Below are positions 13,760 to 26,879 of a stretch of 64,000 nucleotides of DNA, piece after piece. The position numbers were made by a program, and so were the translations under genes. The notes beneath the pieces were generated by a model. The model did not search any database. It worked only from the letters and a program-made list of their open reading frames with translations, and was not told the DNA's origin. This stretch comes from Oryzias latipes. Its lineage: Eukaryota; Chordata; Actinopteri; Beloniformes; Adrianichthyidae. How positions within the stretch are numbered: position 1 is the stretch's first letter; every line of letters starts with the position of its first letter. The DNA lies in contig NC_019864.2 of NCBI RefSeq assembly GCF_002234675.1, positions 15,951,582-16,015,581 of the forward strand, given 5' to 3'.

Positions 13760-14360
13760 CACACCACCCTTGGCAACACACGTTCAAGTGACCACTTTCA
13801 TTGTAAAGTCAATGTGTGTGTGTATATGCACGTTTCGGGCTTCCATGTTCAAGTGTCTTGTGTTCACATGTTGCTATGCACATTTTTCGGGCCATTTTTT
13901 ATGGACCGTTTTCGAGCTTTCCGTAAAAATAGGCAGCCAATTAACGCATGTTGGAAGTTAAACCAGGTTGAATTTTGACCAATCACTCAGATTTGATAGT
14001 GACGTTTGGATGGCATCCCTTTTAATTCACAGAAGTTTGTGCCCGGCTGAAGGTATATGACACCATTTCATAAATCGGAATAGAGCTGTGAAAGAAAATA
14101 CCTGCAGCAAGATTCATTTGCACCACTTTGAGATTTCGCACCAAGCCTCTTCCAACTGCAGGCGGTGGACATGGTGGACATTTGAATAGCGACCGTCCAG
14201 TGTAAACACCATATGCTAAATCATTTTTACGAACTCCTGTGCCGGTTACCAGCCTAGATAAAATACAGAGTTGTGTCAGGAAGGGCAACCGGTATAAAAA
14301 TCTCCAAATCTATGAAAGCTGATTTGCTGTGGTGACCTCTGAAAGGATTTTCCAAAAGAT
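13760..14360. repeat. dispersed repeat tract (SINE/MITE-like remnants)
   Basis: The segment 14140-14335 (gtcaggaagggcaaccggta, then gctgatttgctgtggtgacc) resembles the teleost dispersed family that ends in ...ctgtggcgacccct...aaaggaagaag; a related tail occurs at 43690-43740. The part before it (13760-14010) looks like a different short element. No coding potential. Exact classes are not assigned. Confidence 0.45.
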
Positions 14361-16476
14361 GAATTACAACAAAATTGCGTTTGGTTTTAGCACGCTCTTG
14401 AAGACATGTCACATGCCCCGTGTGAACACTGTATAATGGTTAGCTGCTTTCTTCATGTGTTTTTTGTCCTTTCGGCTCATGAGTGTGTCACAAAATGAAG
14501 TAATGCTATATTTTAATGGAGGATTTACCTGCTTCCTTTCATCTATGAATCTCCACAGCGGTGATTCATCACAGATGTGCTCAATTCCTCACTGTCGCTA
14601 ACAGCTTTTCCTTGTCTGTTTGCTTTCTAAGGAGCTTGCTGCTCTGCTGGCCATGGGGCGGGGGGGGTACCCATTTGCCAAAGGATTAGTAAAATATACT
14701 GTTGAATCAAATCAAAGGGTTGTCTTACTTTTTCCCCTGTTTCTAATATTTTACTAAAGGTTTTCCAGATGGGTTCAGCTTTTATATGCAACACATTGGT
14801 GATATATTCTATTGAAAAGGTGCCTGCTTTGGTCTGGTCATGCAATATTGAATTGGTAGTGTTTCATGTATCAGAGAGTGTTGTGTGTGCGCATTGTGTG
14901 TGTGTAGATTGAAATCGGGCTGCACTAATCTTGTCCTGGAGGAAGCACAGTACTTTATTCTGCAGAAACTGGAATGGCTGAGTAAGCCCAGAAGTCATCT
15001 GTGTCACCTTTGTCTTGTGTGTGCATTTCACCCTGAGCAGACGGCCCTCACCTCTCCCTTACCCTCACCCTCTAAATTGCTCTAGTCTTCTGGTTAAAAA
15101 CCGGGTTGACTTCTCCCAATCAGGGTTCAAGTAAGCATTGTTTGAATAGTAACACAATGACTATGAAGAACAATAAGTAATAATATATTTTTTGCTTATT
15201 TTCAACATTTGACTGTCAGTCAGTGTGTATGTGTGTGCTTGATGTTCTTGTGTTGTTTAGATTTCTTTACCAAATCTTGAGAAGGACATCCTTCTGTTCT
15301 AAAAAATAACTTTATGTAAATATTGTTGGTGAAGAATTTGCATTTGTCATATGTCGAGTTTTCGTTTGTCACCTGAAATGAAGAAAACAACGACATTCAT
15401 GACTAACAGTGGTGATGCTGATGATAATGAAGCCGATTTCCCTTCTTGAATAAGGGTTTTGATGTCGGCTGTGTTTTTTTTCTGTTTGTTTGTTTGTTTT
15501 TGTTGGAGATGTTGTGCGGTTCAGGCAAGACAAACGAAGTGAGGGAGTGATACCCTGTACATCCCATATTTACTGTAGAAACACTGCCAACCCCCCTTAA
15601 TTTGTGACTCTGAGCAAAATTGTGTTCATGCATTTGAAACCATAAGCATTGTTTTCTCACTGCATTCGCATCTGAAGCAGAGCGTTCCCTGTTGCCATGT
15701 GTGAGAGGGCTGCTCACCTCCCTGTGGAGTCCCTCTGCCCCAGTCGCTTGGCATCAACCCTCACCCTCCCTGCTTACTGGCTTGGGGATTTTCTGTAATA
15801 CCATTGTGTTAGACAGGATTGGCCATGTTCTGACACTGATGAGGTCTTCCTTGTTAAATCTTGACTCATGGCTGCTGTGAGCCGGGGTCACACATGGGGA
15901 TGAACACGTGTCAAGGAAGAAGTGCGCTCCAAATGAAAGAAAACAACCCATCTGTCGTGCCCTGGAAATATTATTTGAGTGCTTACAACTTGTCTCTTTA
16001 ATTGGCAGCACATGTCAAAACTTCAAATCTACCTCTACTCTGACCTCACCTGGCTCTGAAAGGTCAGGGAGCATCACCCCGGCTTTATTCTGAGATAGCG
16101 GCACTTACAGAAAAGGGAGAAGGATTTATGAAGCAGGAACATCACAATCTGATCCATCCATCACCTGCTGCTTTTCCATGGTGATGCAGGGTCAGAAGAC
16201 TCAACAAAGATGCTGAGACTTATTTCTCTCTGCCTGTTTCCTTAATCCAGTCGGAATGCAAAGATATTCACAGAGCAGCTGAGAGAAATAATCTCTTCAG
16301 CATATCTGGGGTCCACAATGGGTCTCCTCCCAGTTGGACACGCCCACAAAGCCTTAACAGAAGGGCCTCTGTGTGGCATTTTAGCCAGATGATTAAAATA
16401 TTTTGAAAGACTACTATTGAAGTGAAAAAAGTAGCTTTGTACCCTATCCTTAGGGGAGGGGCACCATCCACTAAGC

Positions 16477-17329
16477 TAGGGGTCTGCAACCTGCGGCCCT
16501 GAAGCCACATGTGGCTCTTTTAAACGTCCACTGTGGCTCTCTGGTTAAAGAAGAATAAAAGGGGTTTGATTTTTAAAAAGTAGCTGTAAAGCAAGGTTGT
16601 AGTAAAGTCAATTAAAAGTAAAATAGTTCAAACTTTATTCAATTAATTCACAAACAGTTGAAGGACAGTACGTATCACAAGTTGTATTAAAACATGTTGA
16701 CAGATTAGGGAGCAATGTGTAGCACAGAAAATCACTTGGTGGTGTCTAAACACAATCAGAATTTAAGGTGCACTGCAATTTAAGGCAGATTTTCTATTTT
16801 TGAACACATTCAAGGAGTTTAGGTGCATCTAATGATTCAAAAAATACAGTAAAAATAATTTAATTATTTCTAATTTAATTGTGGTTAGTTGGATTTACAA
16901 ATTTCTCACTGAGATATAACACAAAAGGTCAAATAAACTGTTTTACTTTTTTATTTTTTCACTGTTGACAGTAAGCAACCTACTTATGCATTTGTTGCAG
17001 TAAGATAATCCTATATGATACAGTGTCTTTTATTTTGAAAGGAAGCCATATGAACCTATGTTAAAAGTTATAAACTTTTTCATGTAATATGAATTGTATT
17101 TTATCTTTATGTTAGTTTTATTATGCAAAAAAACAACAGTTTATTTATATTATATTATTCATTTATATACTGAGATATACTTATATATAATAGTACCATT
17201 ACCTTAAATGCAAATCAGTGTCTTTATTTTTCTAAATGGAGATGTCAGACTTTGTGGACCCTTCTGGGTTGTGGTCAGTGAGAAATCTACTCAAATGGCT
17301 CTTTAAGTGTTGAAGGTTGCAGACCCCTG
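16477..17329. mobile_element. hAT-type MITE with 8-bp target duplication
   Basis: Terminal inverted repeats: taggggtctgcaacct at 16477-16492 and its near-complement ending gacccctg at 17329. They are flanked by cactaagc (16469-16476) and cactaagt (17330-17337), an 8-bp duplication with one mismatch, the size made by hAT transposases. The 853-bp interior is AT-rich and has no transposase, so it is nonautonomous. It lies inside the probable syt7 3'UTR. Confidence 0.85.
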
Positions 17330-20000
17330 CACTAAGTTCAAGATGCTCATTGTCACTGTGTGCATCTGTAATCCCAACCACCCATTTACGACCAACATCT
17401 CAAAGCCCTAGGTCAAGTAAGGTGGGATGAAAGACAGGAGCTTAGTCAGGTCTTTCAGGTCTTATTTTGTGTAGTACAGAATGACACAAATATATTACTT
17501 AGTGAAAAAATAATGAGATGTCAAACTTTAGGAAGAAAAAGCCTGGTATTTTTGTAAGAATTAGACTTTAAACGGCCACTTGACATAACCAATAACAGCT
17601 TCATCATTCACAAAAGGGAAAGAATAGAACATTTTCTAAATCTTTAAAATATGTCACATCTAATCCAAGTTTGCAGATGTTTCATTGGAAGGTCAGATAT
17701 TTTTCTGCAGGTACCTTCACCTCATCGTTTTCCGTCAATCACAACCTTATGTGTCTGACTGAGTCTGTGCTGGAGCTTATCTCTTTGCTATGAGAACCCG
17801 TAATGACCTCTGACATGCTGTTCCTGCCATCATCTCTCTTCAGGAAAGACAGTAGGTGCAGTTCAACCTTCATTTTCAACACCATCTGCCAGAACCAGGC
17901 AAAAAAAAAAAAAAAAAAAAAGGCCACAGACAGTCTAAAAATAGACCATTAATATCCAGATCCTTCACTGCTTTTAAATGTGATTCAGGCCAAGCAGCCT
18001 ATAACTGCCGTCAGAAACTGGACCTTTTTGATCAGGGAGGTAAAAAGCAATACACTTCACTGATATTGGGCTTCGCTCTGAATCTGAGGGTAATTCTCCG
18101 CTTTAAGGGATACAAAGGGTAACACTCCTGTTCCTTCGCCTCCTTTCTCAACTTGCCATGGCCGACCTCTTTAACAAAGAGTGCTCTATCTTGAAACACA
18201 CAGTTGTGATGTGTACAATCTGATTTATTGTATTTATTTATGTATTTTTGCCAACTTTGTATAGTGTATAAATATCTATAAATATATGAAAAATGACAGT
18301 ACTGTATAGATTTTAGCTGCCTGGTAAGGTTAGAAGTATATACTTGGTAGACTAAAAGAAAAAGCTCAAAGCTCTACAAAAGCCAGTCACTGAGAAAAAG
18401 CTTTCTGTAAAACCCGGTGCCACTGGCTCTTTTTATATCCTAAGTTTTGTTTCTGGTATATTTTGTTATTATCGCCAGTGGGATCCAAAGTGTATGTTTT
18501 TTTCCTGTCTGTTTTCTTTGTTTGTTGGCTGTTCTTTTTTTCTTGACGATAAGACGCAGCGAGGTTCTGGCAGCCAGGAGAGTGCCGTGGAACGCAGACT
18601 GGAACCCTGTACAGTGTGTTAGGTGTGCGTCTGTCCTTGGTAGTGCTAGTTCTCTCTGTGCAGTGCCTCCCTCCTCTTTCCTCTCTCTGATGTAGATTGT
18701 CATGTGAAGCAGTGCGTGTGCGCGTGTGTGTGTGTTAAGGTGTAAGATATGTTTTATGAAGCTGGCAGATGCCCTCCTTCTACGTGTGTGCTTCCTTGTG
18801 TCCACTCTGTTTCTTCATTACAACGCTTAGTTTTAATCCTCCACCAAATATAGATTTCCACTTCTTCTGCTCGATCATTCATTTGCTCCCCCCATTCAGA
18901 TGGTAATGCATACACCACCAGAGTCTAATTTCACCGTAATCCATTCACCCTGATCTATCTGGGATTCTTTGTCCATTAGCGTCTCCCATCCGTCACCTTC
19001 AACACTACCGAAGAGCACCTGTTTTTTTTTTTAACAGAACTGTGTGGAACAGAGCGTGATTTGGCACAAAAAAGGGAATACATGCAAGACGACGCCTTCT
19101 TTCGTTTCAAACACTGAGGAGGAGGAGGGTAACTGTCAGCTCAGTGTATAGAAACACAAAGCAGCCATATTCAGAAGTCAAGCACAGATGTGAGACTCAA
19201 ATCTATGTCGTGGTGGCTTCACTACTGCCTGTTTGTAGCAAGAGCAGGATTATAAAGAGCCTTAAAGACTGGACCAACTTCACTAAAAAGTACTGGGGTG
19301 TGTGCATTCATTTTGGACTGTAAAAACCCTTCCTATCCTGCATTGATTAGTCAGTATTTCAATGTGTTGCTTGGTTGCTCTGTACATATCTGTGTAGTAC
19401 TTCTGTTGATGTCCCTGTGCTAGTATAGAAAGGGGTTGTTACTGGGCGGCCTCTGCAGACATCCCACCTGTCCTCATCCCATTACCTCCAAAACTTCAAA
19501 CATTCCATCCCAGCATCTATCAAGCGACAGTTGATAGATAATCAGCAAAGCAGGCATACAATAACAGCCATGGCACTGACCCAAAAGTCTTGGTCAAGTC
19601 CCATTTGAGAGCTGTAAACCATCAACAAAAACCCCAAACATGACCCTGTGCTCCTCCAAACCCAACTGCACTCTGGTCTCACCTGCTTCTGAAAGATGAG
19701 TACCTGCTTTGAGGTGCTGTTGACAGGGGGGGGGTTGAAGCAGAGAAGGTGTGAGAGCCCTTCATGACGCCAAGGAGCATGTCCCCATGGTCGTAGCCCA
19801 GATCAGGAGGCGAGGATGTCTCAGAGTCGCGCTCAGTAGCACTTTGGTTTTGCGTTCCATGTTTATTTTCGCCTCTCCTGTTTTTTGGCCGAGCGGACTG
19901 TGATCTTACATGTTGATTTTCTTGTTCTCCTCCACTCATCTGTATTATGAAGTGTGTTGGGTGGACGGAGCCTTGGAGCTGAGCTCTAATTTTGTTCTGT

Positions 20001-20006
20001 ATTAAA
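20001..20006 (+). terminator. possible syt7 polyadenylation signal (ATTAAA)
   Basis: ATTAAA is followed about 25 bases later by tgtgtcctgatc and a T/G-rich stretch at 20040-20060. Other AATAAA-like words occur in the 10.8 kb, so this is only the best-looking distal site. Confidence 0.3.
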
Positions 20007-20589
20007 GAATAATTTTTACTACAACTGTGTCCTGATCTTCATCTGTCTGTCAGGTTTGGTTTTATTTCACAAGATTTTATGTGTTGGGCACAATCACAGT
20101 TCCATGTTTTAATCCAAAACAATGACTGCTTTTATGATTCAAGCTGTGGTACCAAAACAGCTGAAAGGAGAAGTTCTTTTAAAACCTTTGGGAGCAAAAA
20201 ACATTCCTCTCATTTTAATATTGTGTCCATGGTTCCAGTTCCAATTTCTGTGAACAAATTTGTTCAATTTTAACGATTCAAATTTGCTGCCATTTACTTC
20301 ATACATCTTCTTTCCTAAAAGCAAACTAATGTCTAAGATGGCAGCCCCTCAGAGGATTATTTGGTTCATTATGGAGTATTCCTAAAAAATGTTTTTTTTT
20401 TTTTGTCTTCATTTTTGTCCAATAGTTGCATCAAAGTTGTAGCATCGGCTATAGTTACGTCGTCTTTTATGTGTGCGATAGTTGGAGTCTACTGTGATAC
20501 AATATAGATTGTTACCGTTATTACATTTGCTATGTAAAGTATGGCTAAAAATAATTAGCAATGCCTCCTGCAATACAGCAAATAGCATT

Positions 20590-20800
20590 TCTTTTGACTT
20601 TAAATTCAAATTCAAATTAATTTTATTTATGTAGCACTTTTCATGACGAGAAGACAGCTGAAGGTGCTGTACATAAAAACAAAAACAAATGCAATAAAAT
20701 ACAATAAAATACATTCAATTACCCCCGCGCAATAAAATACACAAAGACAAACACCAGTGGAAAATAAATAAATAAATAAAATAAAGAGAAACCAGAATAA
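20590..20800. repeat. dispersed teleost repeat with A-rich tail
   Basis: attttatttatgtagcactt followed by A-rich and (AAATA)n-like sequence is a common teleost repeat layout, like the 3' tail of a retroposed element. No coding potential; the class is not assigned. Confidence 0.45.
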
Positions 20801-21078
20801 AGAGAAACCATTAACACCAACTTATATTTTAAAGTTTGAATTTCTTGCATGAATGTAAATTTAATGAATAATAATACTATTCATTTTAAGGGTATACTTT
20901 TTAATTTACTCTCTAGGGGCACATTTTATAAGTCAATATATTTTTCATTTTCCATCACAGATCTATTGTTAAGAAAACACATTTACTGGATGACCTCGGA
21001 TTTCGTTGAGTTTGGTTTGTTCATTACTTGTGCCTGATGAATACCACCAGAACAAAGCATCAAAGCGTTCATAAAGTC

Positions 21079-21650
21079 CTTTTAATTATGATTATGCCAT
21101 TTTTGGCCAAGATTTGGCTAAAAAGATGAGCCGCGAGACTGTTGGCACAGAGTTATCCTGCTTCCACTTCCCATCATCATTTAGTTTACACTCTCTCCTG
21201 CTAGCTTACAGTCCCTCACACACTCAATCTAACATTACCAGTACCAAAAACAAAATGGTGAGCAATATTGGAGCTATCCAGCCATACAGTTGTGGGCCAG
21301 ATACCAGCTCATATGAGGAAAAGGACGACTTACACGGATCTAGTCGTCTACAAGTGGATGCATGTATGTCACGCTTTCAAGTTTTTATCAACTGCTCCTG
21401 ATTCACAATTTGAATAAAGAAATACTCAGAAATGCAGTTTTAAGCTTAATTTCTTCATATGTGTCCTCCATCATTAGAAAAATGCTACAAGAACTTGGTA
21501 AAACACCAAAATAGCGATTTTCATTGGGTCTTTAACCTTTGTTCATCCATATCTTTAAAAATGCGATGGCCCCTTTGTTGGTTCAAAATACACTTGAACA
21601 ATGTTTACACTGATTCATTAATTAATTTTTTGCAATTTTTTTCAATTTAG
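21079..21650 (+). repeat. degenerate repeat copy A with coding-like fragment
   Basis: Shares long stretches with 36450-37075: both begin cttttaattatgattatgcc and both carry a short open segment, here reading IGAIQPYSCGPDTSSYEE. The shared reading suggests a relic of a protein-coding first exon of a transposable element. This copy is shorter and has lost the downstream coding part. Confidence 0.6.
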
Positions 21651-22581
21651 TTTGCACTTGTGCTAAGCAAAACTTTACTTAAATATTGAATGCATATGTT
21701 TTAGATATTGCGTTGTATGTGTGTGGCATTTCATCTAGCTGGATGACTACAAATTAATATTCATGGGAGATGCAGTAAATGACAAGCACTGGTAATTTGT
21801 GCCATACATTGGGGTATTGTGCAGCGCTAAACTCATTGTTAATCTATCACAAACTCATGCTTGGTCACTCCCTGAACACCAGTTGCTATACTTAGACTTT
21901 TACTCCTAAATGCCAAAAATGAATAGGTTTCAGATACTAGAAAATTGAACACTCCCCGATGATCTAGGACGGAAAACTAAATCACCACATTTGTGTCTTG
22001 GAAGCGCTGGTTGGACAAAAGACATATTTGAAAAGGTCATGTTGTGATTGACATTTTTCACATTATTGTAATTGGTAATTACTGAGTCTTCTGCACTGTC
22101 AGCTCACAGTCTTTGTGCTTGAAAATTGCTCACAAATTGCTATGCAGACATGCAAAGATGTGGAGCAGTAACAATTTTATTCTTTAAATCACAAAAATAG
22201 ACCAAAAATGTTTTAAGGCACTAAAATCTTTTTCACATCCAACTAAAAAATAAACATATTTTTTTACCAAGGGAAGCACAGCCGTATTACCCATAATCAT
22301 AAACATATCGGGGTGCTCTTTGTGTTTGCAGTGTAATTACACAGAAAAATTAGGTAATTAAAAGATTTAATACCACCGTTACTATTTAGCACATAGGCTT
22401 ACCATCATTTTTTTAAAAATAAGAGTCTATTTTCAAAGGCTGCTGTGGCTTCGCAGAGCAATTAAACATGTGCAGTGTTATGTGCTGTGATCAATACATT
22501 AGTCAGCATGGTAGGAATGATTCACTCTGCTACATGCTAAAGTCTCATGTAAATTTTCACCCTATGTCAAAAATGATGTCC

Positions 22582-22681
22582 GATTATGCAAATAATTATC
22601 TGTTGTTGCTGTTGTTTATGCAATTTTGTCTCTGTTCTGACAACCAAACAGACTGTGTGTTTCAGGTATATTTGCATAATC
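22582..22681. promoter_or_regulatory. candidate enhancer with paired inverted octamer sites
   Basis: A 13-bp sequence, gattatgcaaata, occurs at 22582-22594 and again in exact inverted form at 22669-22681. Each contains the POU-factor octamer ATGCAAAT. The pair lies in gene-free DNA between syt7 and lrrc10b. A role is inferred only from the motifs. Confidence 0.3.
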
Positions 22682-22699
22682 ATACAAAGACCCTTTCCT

Positions 22700-25600
22700 G
22701 AGCATCAACAGGACGGTAAAGAACATCTTCCCTTTAATTTAATCTGTTTCATCCCACTGCGATGAGCAGTGCGTCTTTTAAATGTCAGGACGGGTGCTTG
22801 TTTTGACTAAAAATGTCTTACTGGAGTCCTTTCTCTCCACTCGGGTCTGCCTGCTGGCGGCCCCCACAACTGAGTGAAACGCAGCATGACAAAATAGTAC
22901 CATTGCGATATACTGCAAAGCAGGCAGGCCAGATTTGCCTGTTAAGTCCAGAAATCCAACTGAGGTAATACAACAAAAAGTCCCTCTGAGAATGCACATG
23001 CTGAGACAGGTGGGCCTGTCTGGGGGGGCCTTTTTATGTCCCTAAGCATTAAATCCTTGCCTTTTTTATTGCAGACAAAAAAACAAGTTAAACTGACAGA
23101 AAAACCCTTCAGAGCACACTACCGGGCTGAAGACACAGGCCAGCACCTACAGACAAGGCCCAGGTTTTATCCTCCCTGAGCCACGACAGACGGCTGCAGG
23201 CAAACGCAAACGCTTCATCACAACGGGAGACCCATCGCTTGCATCACCTCTGTCTATTTTTAGAAGTCCATCTATTTTTTTGTCTTCCTTGTCTTGTTTA
23301 ACCCCCTTTACAATTAGAGTGCTAAAGTTCAACCTGTGGCAGATGGTGGAGGATTTGTCTCCTCCTTTGCTACAGCCACCAGCATCAAAGGCTTTCTTCA
23401 TAACCAAGCCTTGATATGAGAGCCCTCTTGTTATGTGTGAATTATGCAGATGGAGAAGAAACACAGACTGCTGCATTGCGATGGGATGAGCAATCGTCTG
23501 CACGCTGAGAATCCCCAGATTTTTTCATTTAAAGCGGAGGAGAGCAGGTGCCTCCATCATTTCCTCCACTCTGACTTGCCACACTCAAGTTGCTCTATAA
23601 AGTCAAATCCTCTGGAGTAATCTTTGACTGGAATGAAAATAGGCATGCGGTCGACTTCATCTTTGTGGGTCCACATGAATTTATAATTAGAGATGCCAAT
23701 AATGTGCACATTGTGTTTAACCGAAAAGAAGCATGAAATGAATCTGTCAGTTTCAATGATCCAGGCGTTTTCCTGTAGTTATTTTCCGGCGACGATAATG
23801 AACAGTTCCAAGCTTGGCATGACAGCATGTCAAGCAAGAAAGGCTGCGGAGTGGTAAGACAAGCAACAGCTTGGTTAAGGCAGGCTCTATCAATTGCCAG
23901 TGTTGAAGATGAAGGGAAGAAAAGGAGCAAGAAGTGGTGTTGTAGAGGTGAAGAAAAAGTGATAGTCCAGGGAAATTAGATGGCAAGAGAATAAATAGGA
24001 GGTGAGAATTGAAAAAAAAAAGAAGTAGGCTTAAAAATGGAGTTGCTGTGAGCAGCCTGTCAGTGCACAAAAAAGACTCCGTTTTATAATGTGATTCCAA
24101 ATCCCAGCTGGCTGCAAAACACTGAAGGAGAGAAAAATAATGTTTGGATTGCTTCAAGATCCTTCGAGATCAAAAGTGTATAGGTGTGTGAGATTCAGAA
24201 GCAAGAAAAAAGACCACCCTCTTCAGTAAAAAAAGTAGGTTCAAAAAATGTTTATTTTTCCACAAAAAAAAAGTCACTTTTATCATTTTTTCACATTTGT
24301 ACTACCTACTAAAAGGGCAAGCATCCTAGAGATTCAGACATTAATCTAAGTGTGCAAGTTGTATAGATTGTGTAGATGTTTTTGTGCTGCCAAAAAGGCT
24401 GGAACACAACTACCTCATTTAGTAGGACTTTTTTTTTTAAATCAAGATGTCATGCAAATTTCAAACCATCCATCATTTTTATATAACCTTGGAGTCAAAT
24501 CAGAGCCAGGGTGGCATCATAATGCCACCCAGTGGAGAAATGCAGGAACTGACCAGGTCAGCTTCCACACAACTGTTGGAAATGTCATTGAATGGAAGCT
24601 GGAGGTGGAGATTCACATGTCAGAGTAGGGCTTTTTCAACACCAAATGTTCTAATATAATAGAATAACAAAAAGTTGAACTAAATAGGATTAAATAAATT
24701 CCATAAGATATGTGCACATTTAAAAACACAATGTCAATATTCAGGAACATGAAAATGTAATATGAAATCATTACGTTCCCTAGTTGGGGCGCTAATTCTT
24801 CAAGTTGTCGGTGCTCCATCAGAAAAAAAGGAAACCTGAGGTATTTTATCTTGGTTCAGAGACGAGAAGCTGTCAGATATTCTGTTCCTGGAATCTGCTG
24901 AAATCACTGCCAGAGTTTGAGGGTCACAGCACTGACTGCTCCAATTACCACTGCTGCTTTCCCTGCTCGCATCTTTCTTTACTTCCTCTTTCAAGCCCTT
25001 CATCTATTATCATGCTTCTTGTGTTCTTGTGTGTTGACCATCAATACTGAATTTTTGAACAGAATCATCTTTTTTGGAGTTCAGTCCAGTTTGTGGTGGT
25101 CTTGTTTCGGCCCCCAATTCCAAGTAGCTGTGATTAATTGGCCTGTTTTTCTGAGACCCTTTTGGCTACTGACCTTTCTTGGAGCTCCTTCAGAGTGTTG
25201 CTCATAGATTTTCTGCTGGAACCTGTCCCATTATAGTTCCTTGTTTAATTTTTTAGGTTTTTTTTTGTGAATAGGAAGTAAATGTAGGTATGACGCTACT
25301 GCTTTGACAAAAAATCACCACTTTGGTAACATCGGTGAGAGATCTGTTACAATAAAATCTGATTATGATGCAGCTCATGAACTCTGGCATCTGTATGGTA
25401 TATAGTGTTTTCTTCCAAACTGGGATTATAACAAGGTTCTTCTACCTTTAGGGTTAACCAATTTACCACAATGCAAGCTCAATCCTGACATCTTTTATCC
25501 CTTAATCTCTGGTGTACTTTAGAAGATGAGTCAGTTGTAAGCCTGGAACATGAGTCTGAACTTTTAAAAGTCATGTGAATCAACAGTCTGCAGGACCAAA

Positions 25601-26870
25601 GGGCAGATTTGTGAGATCAACTGATCTGCCTGACTGTTAAATTTAGATTAGGTTTTATTTCGATTTTTTTTCCTTAATCACAACTCCAAGCTTTCACACC
25701 GAGCTTCTTTTCTGTAGTTGCGGAACTTATCTGTATAGACACCTTTGACACGGCGGCCCAACAAAGCAGCTGGGTGTTGATGGAAAAATTAAAAGGATAA
25801 TCATTACCTCACAGGCCAATATCAACTCACGTGTGGCAGCATTTTACTTTTCAGCTCTAATTATCTGTACTTGTGTGAAATCTCCTAGCAACGGATACTT
25901 ACAAAGCATGAACAACCCCTCGGGGTGAACCAACAACCTGGCATTTTGTGCGTCTTGGGAAAACAAAACCTTCTCCTTCGATTTTACTGAGTTGCTGTTT
26001 CAAACAAAAGCATCTACATTACTGTCCTATGCTCTGTCAGACAAACAAAATGTTAAAAATGATTTCCAAAATACAGTTATCAGTTGTTAGGATAAGTTTA
26101 TTTAACAGCTAAAGAATAAAATAATCAAGTTGCAACATTTACTTGTCTGGATTTCTAATTATGGCATTGTGCACATGTTCTCCAAATTTGTTCAATCCAT
26201 CACTGTTATCAGTGAAAGCTTCCATTACAGCAGTCACAGATGGCTGAGCTGGGGAAGATTGGCATGCTGTCTGATGGAGCAGCTGACAAGTGAGCAGCAA
26301 CATACTACAGTAAATCCAGCACAGCATCTCACAGTGGAGGTGAGGCGGCATGTTCAAGACTTTCAGAGTAAGCAGCTGCTGGAGTCAGATTATGGACATT
26401 TTTGTTCTAACTTGAGCATGAGATCCTGTCTCTTATGACAAATATTTATAGCATGTGTTTGATGTTCAGACCCTATAGCGGAGTCTTAATCATCATGCAC
26501 ACAGGTGGATGTTAAAGATTGATAGCAAAACTTTTCTTCTGCCACTTCTTTAGATACTAAGAGCTGGTGCAAACAGCAGCTAATGGTAAATCCTGTGTCA
26601 TGATGATGTGAAGGTACTTCTACATAATGGAAAACAGACACATTTATAAAACTAAATATCTTATGTTAGGTGATGTGGATTAGTGTTTAGCTATTCTGCA
26701 TTAATTAAATAGAGCCTTCGAAATGAGGAAACAGCAGCATGGAGATCACAGTTGTGGCAGAATTAACAAACCTGAAAGAGTGGGGGGAAGGTGAAGACAG
26801 CAGTTTCACCAACATGTTTGTGTCTTAAATGTCTTATTCAGATTGCATCACTGAAAGGATAAATGTCTAT
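22700..26870. other. gene-free stretch
   Basis: I see no supportable exon on either strand; open frames are short and lack family resemblance. The patch 25790-25890 (E-box CACGTG at 25828-25833, TAATTATC nearby) looks less random than its surroundings, but I cannot test conservation. Confidence 0.5.
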
Positions 26871-26879
26871 GGATGAGAT

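Larger units (their letters stand above)
9221..20030 (+). other. syt7: probable long 3'UTR / downstream region of syt7
   Basis: No convincing coding exon is seen for 10.8 kb after the syt7 stop. The stretch holds poly-C and poly-A runs (9489-9499, 9840-9848, 17900-17920), an AU-rich segment with repeated ATTTA at 18225-18300 and a GT-rich run at 18716-18740. A possible polyadenylation signal ATTAAA stands at 20001-20006, followed by GT-rich sequence. Mammalian SYT7 also has a multi-kilobase 3'UTR, so a long UTR is reasonable, but the true end cannot be fixed from sequence alone. Confidence 0.4.
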
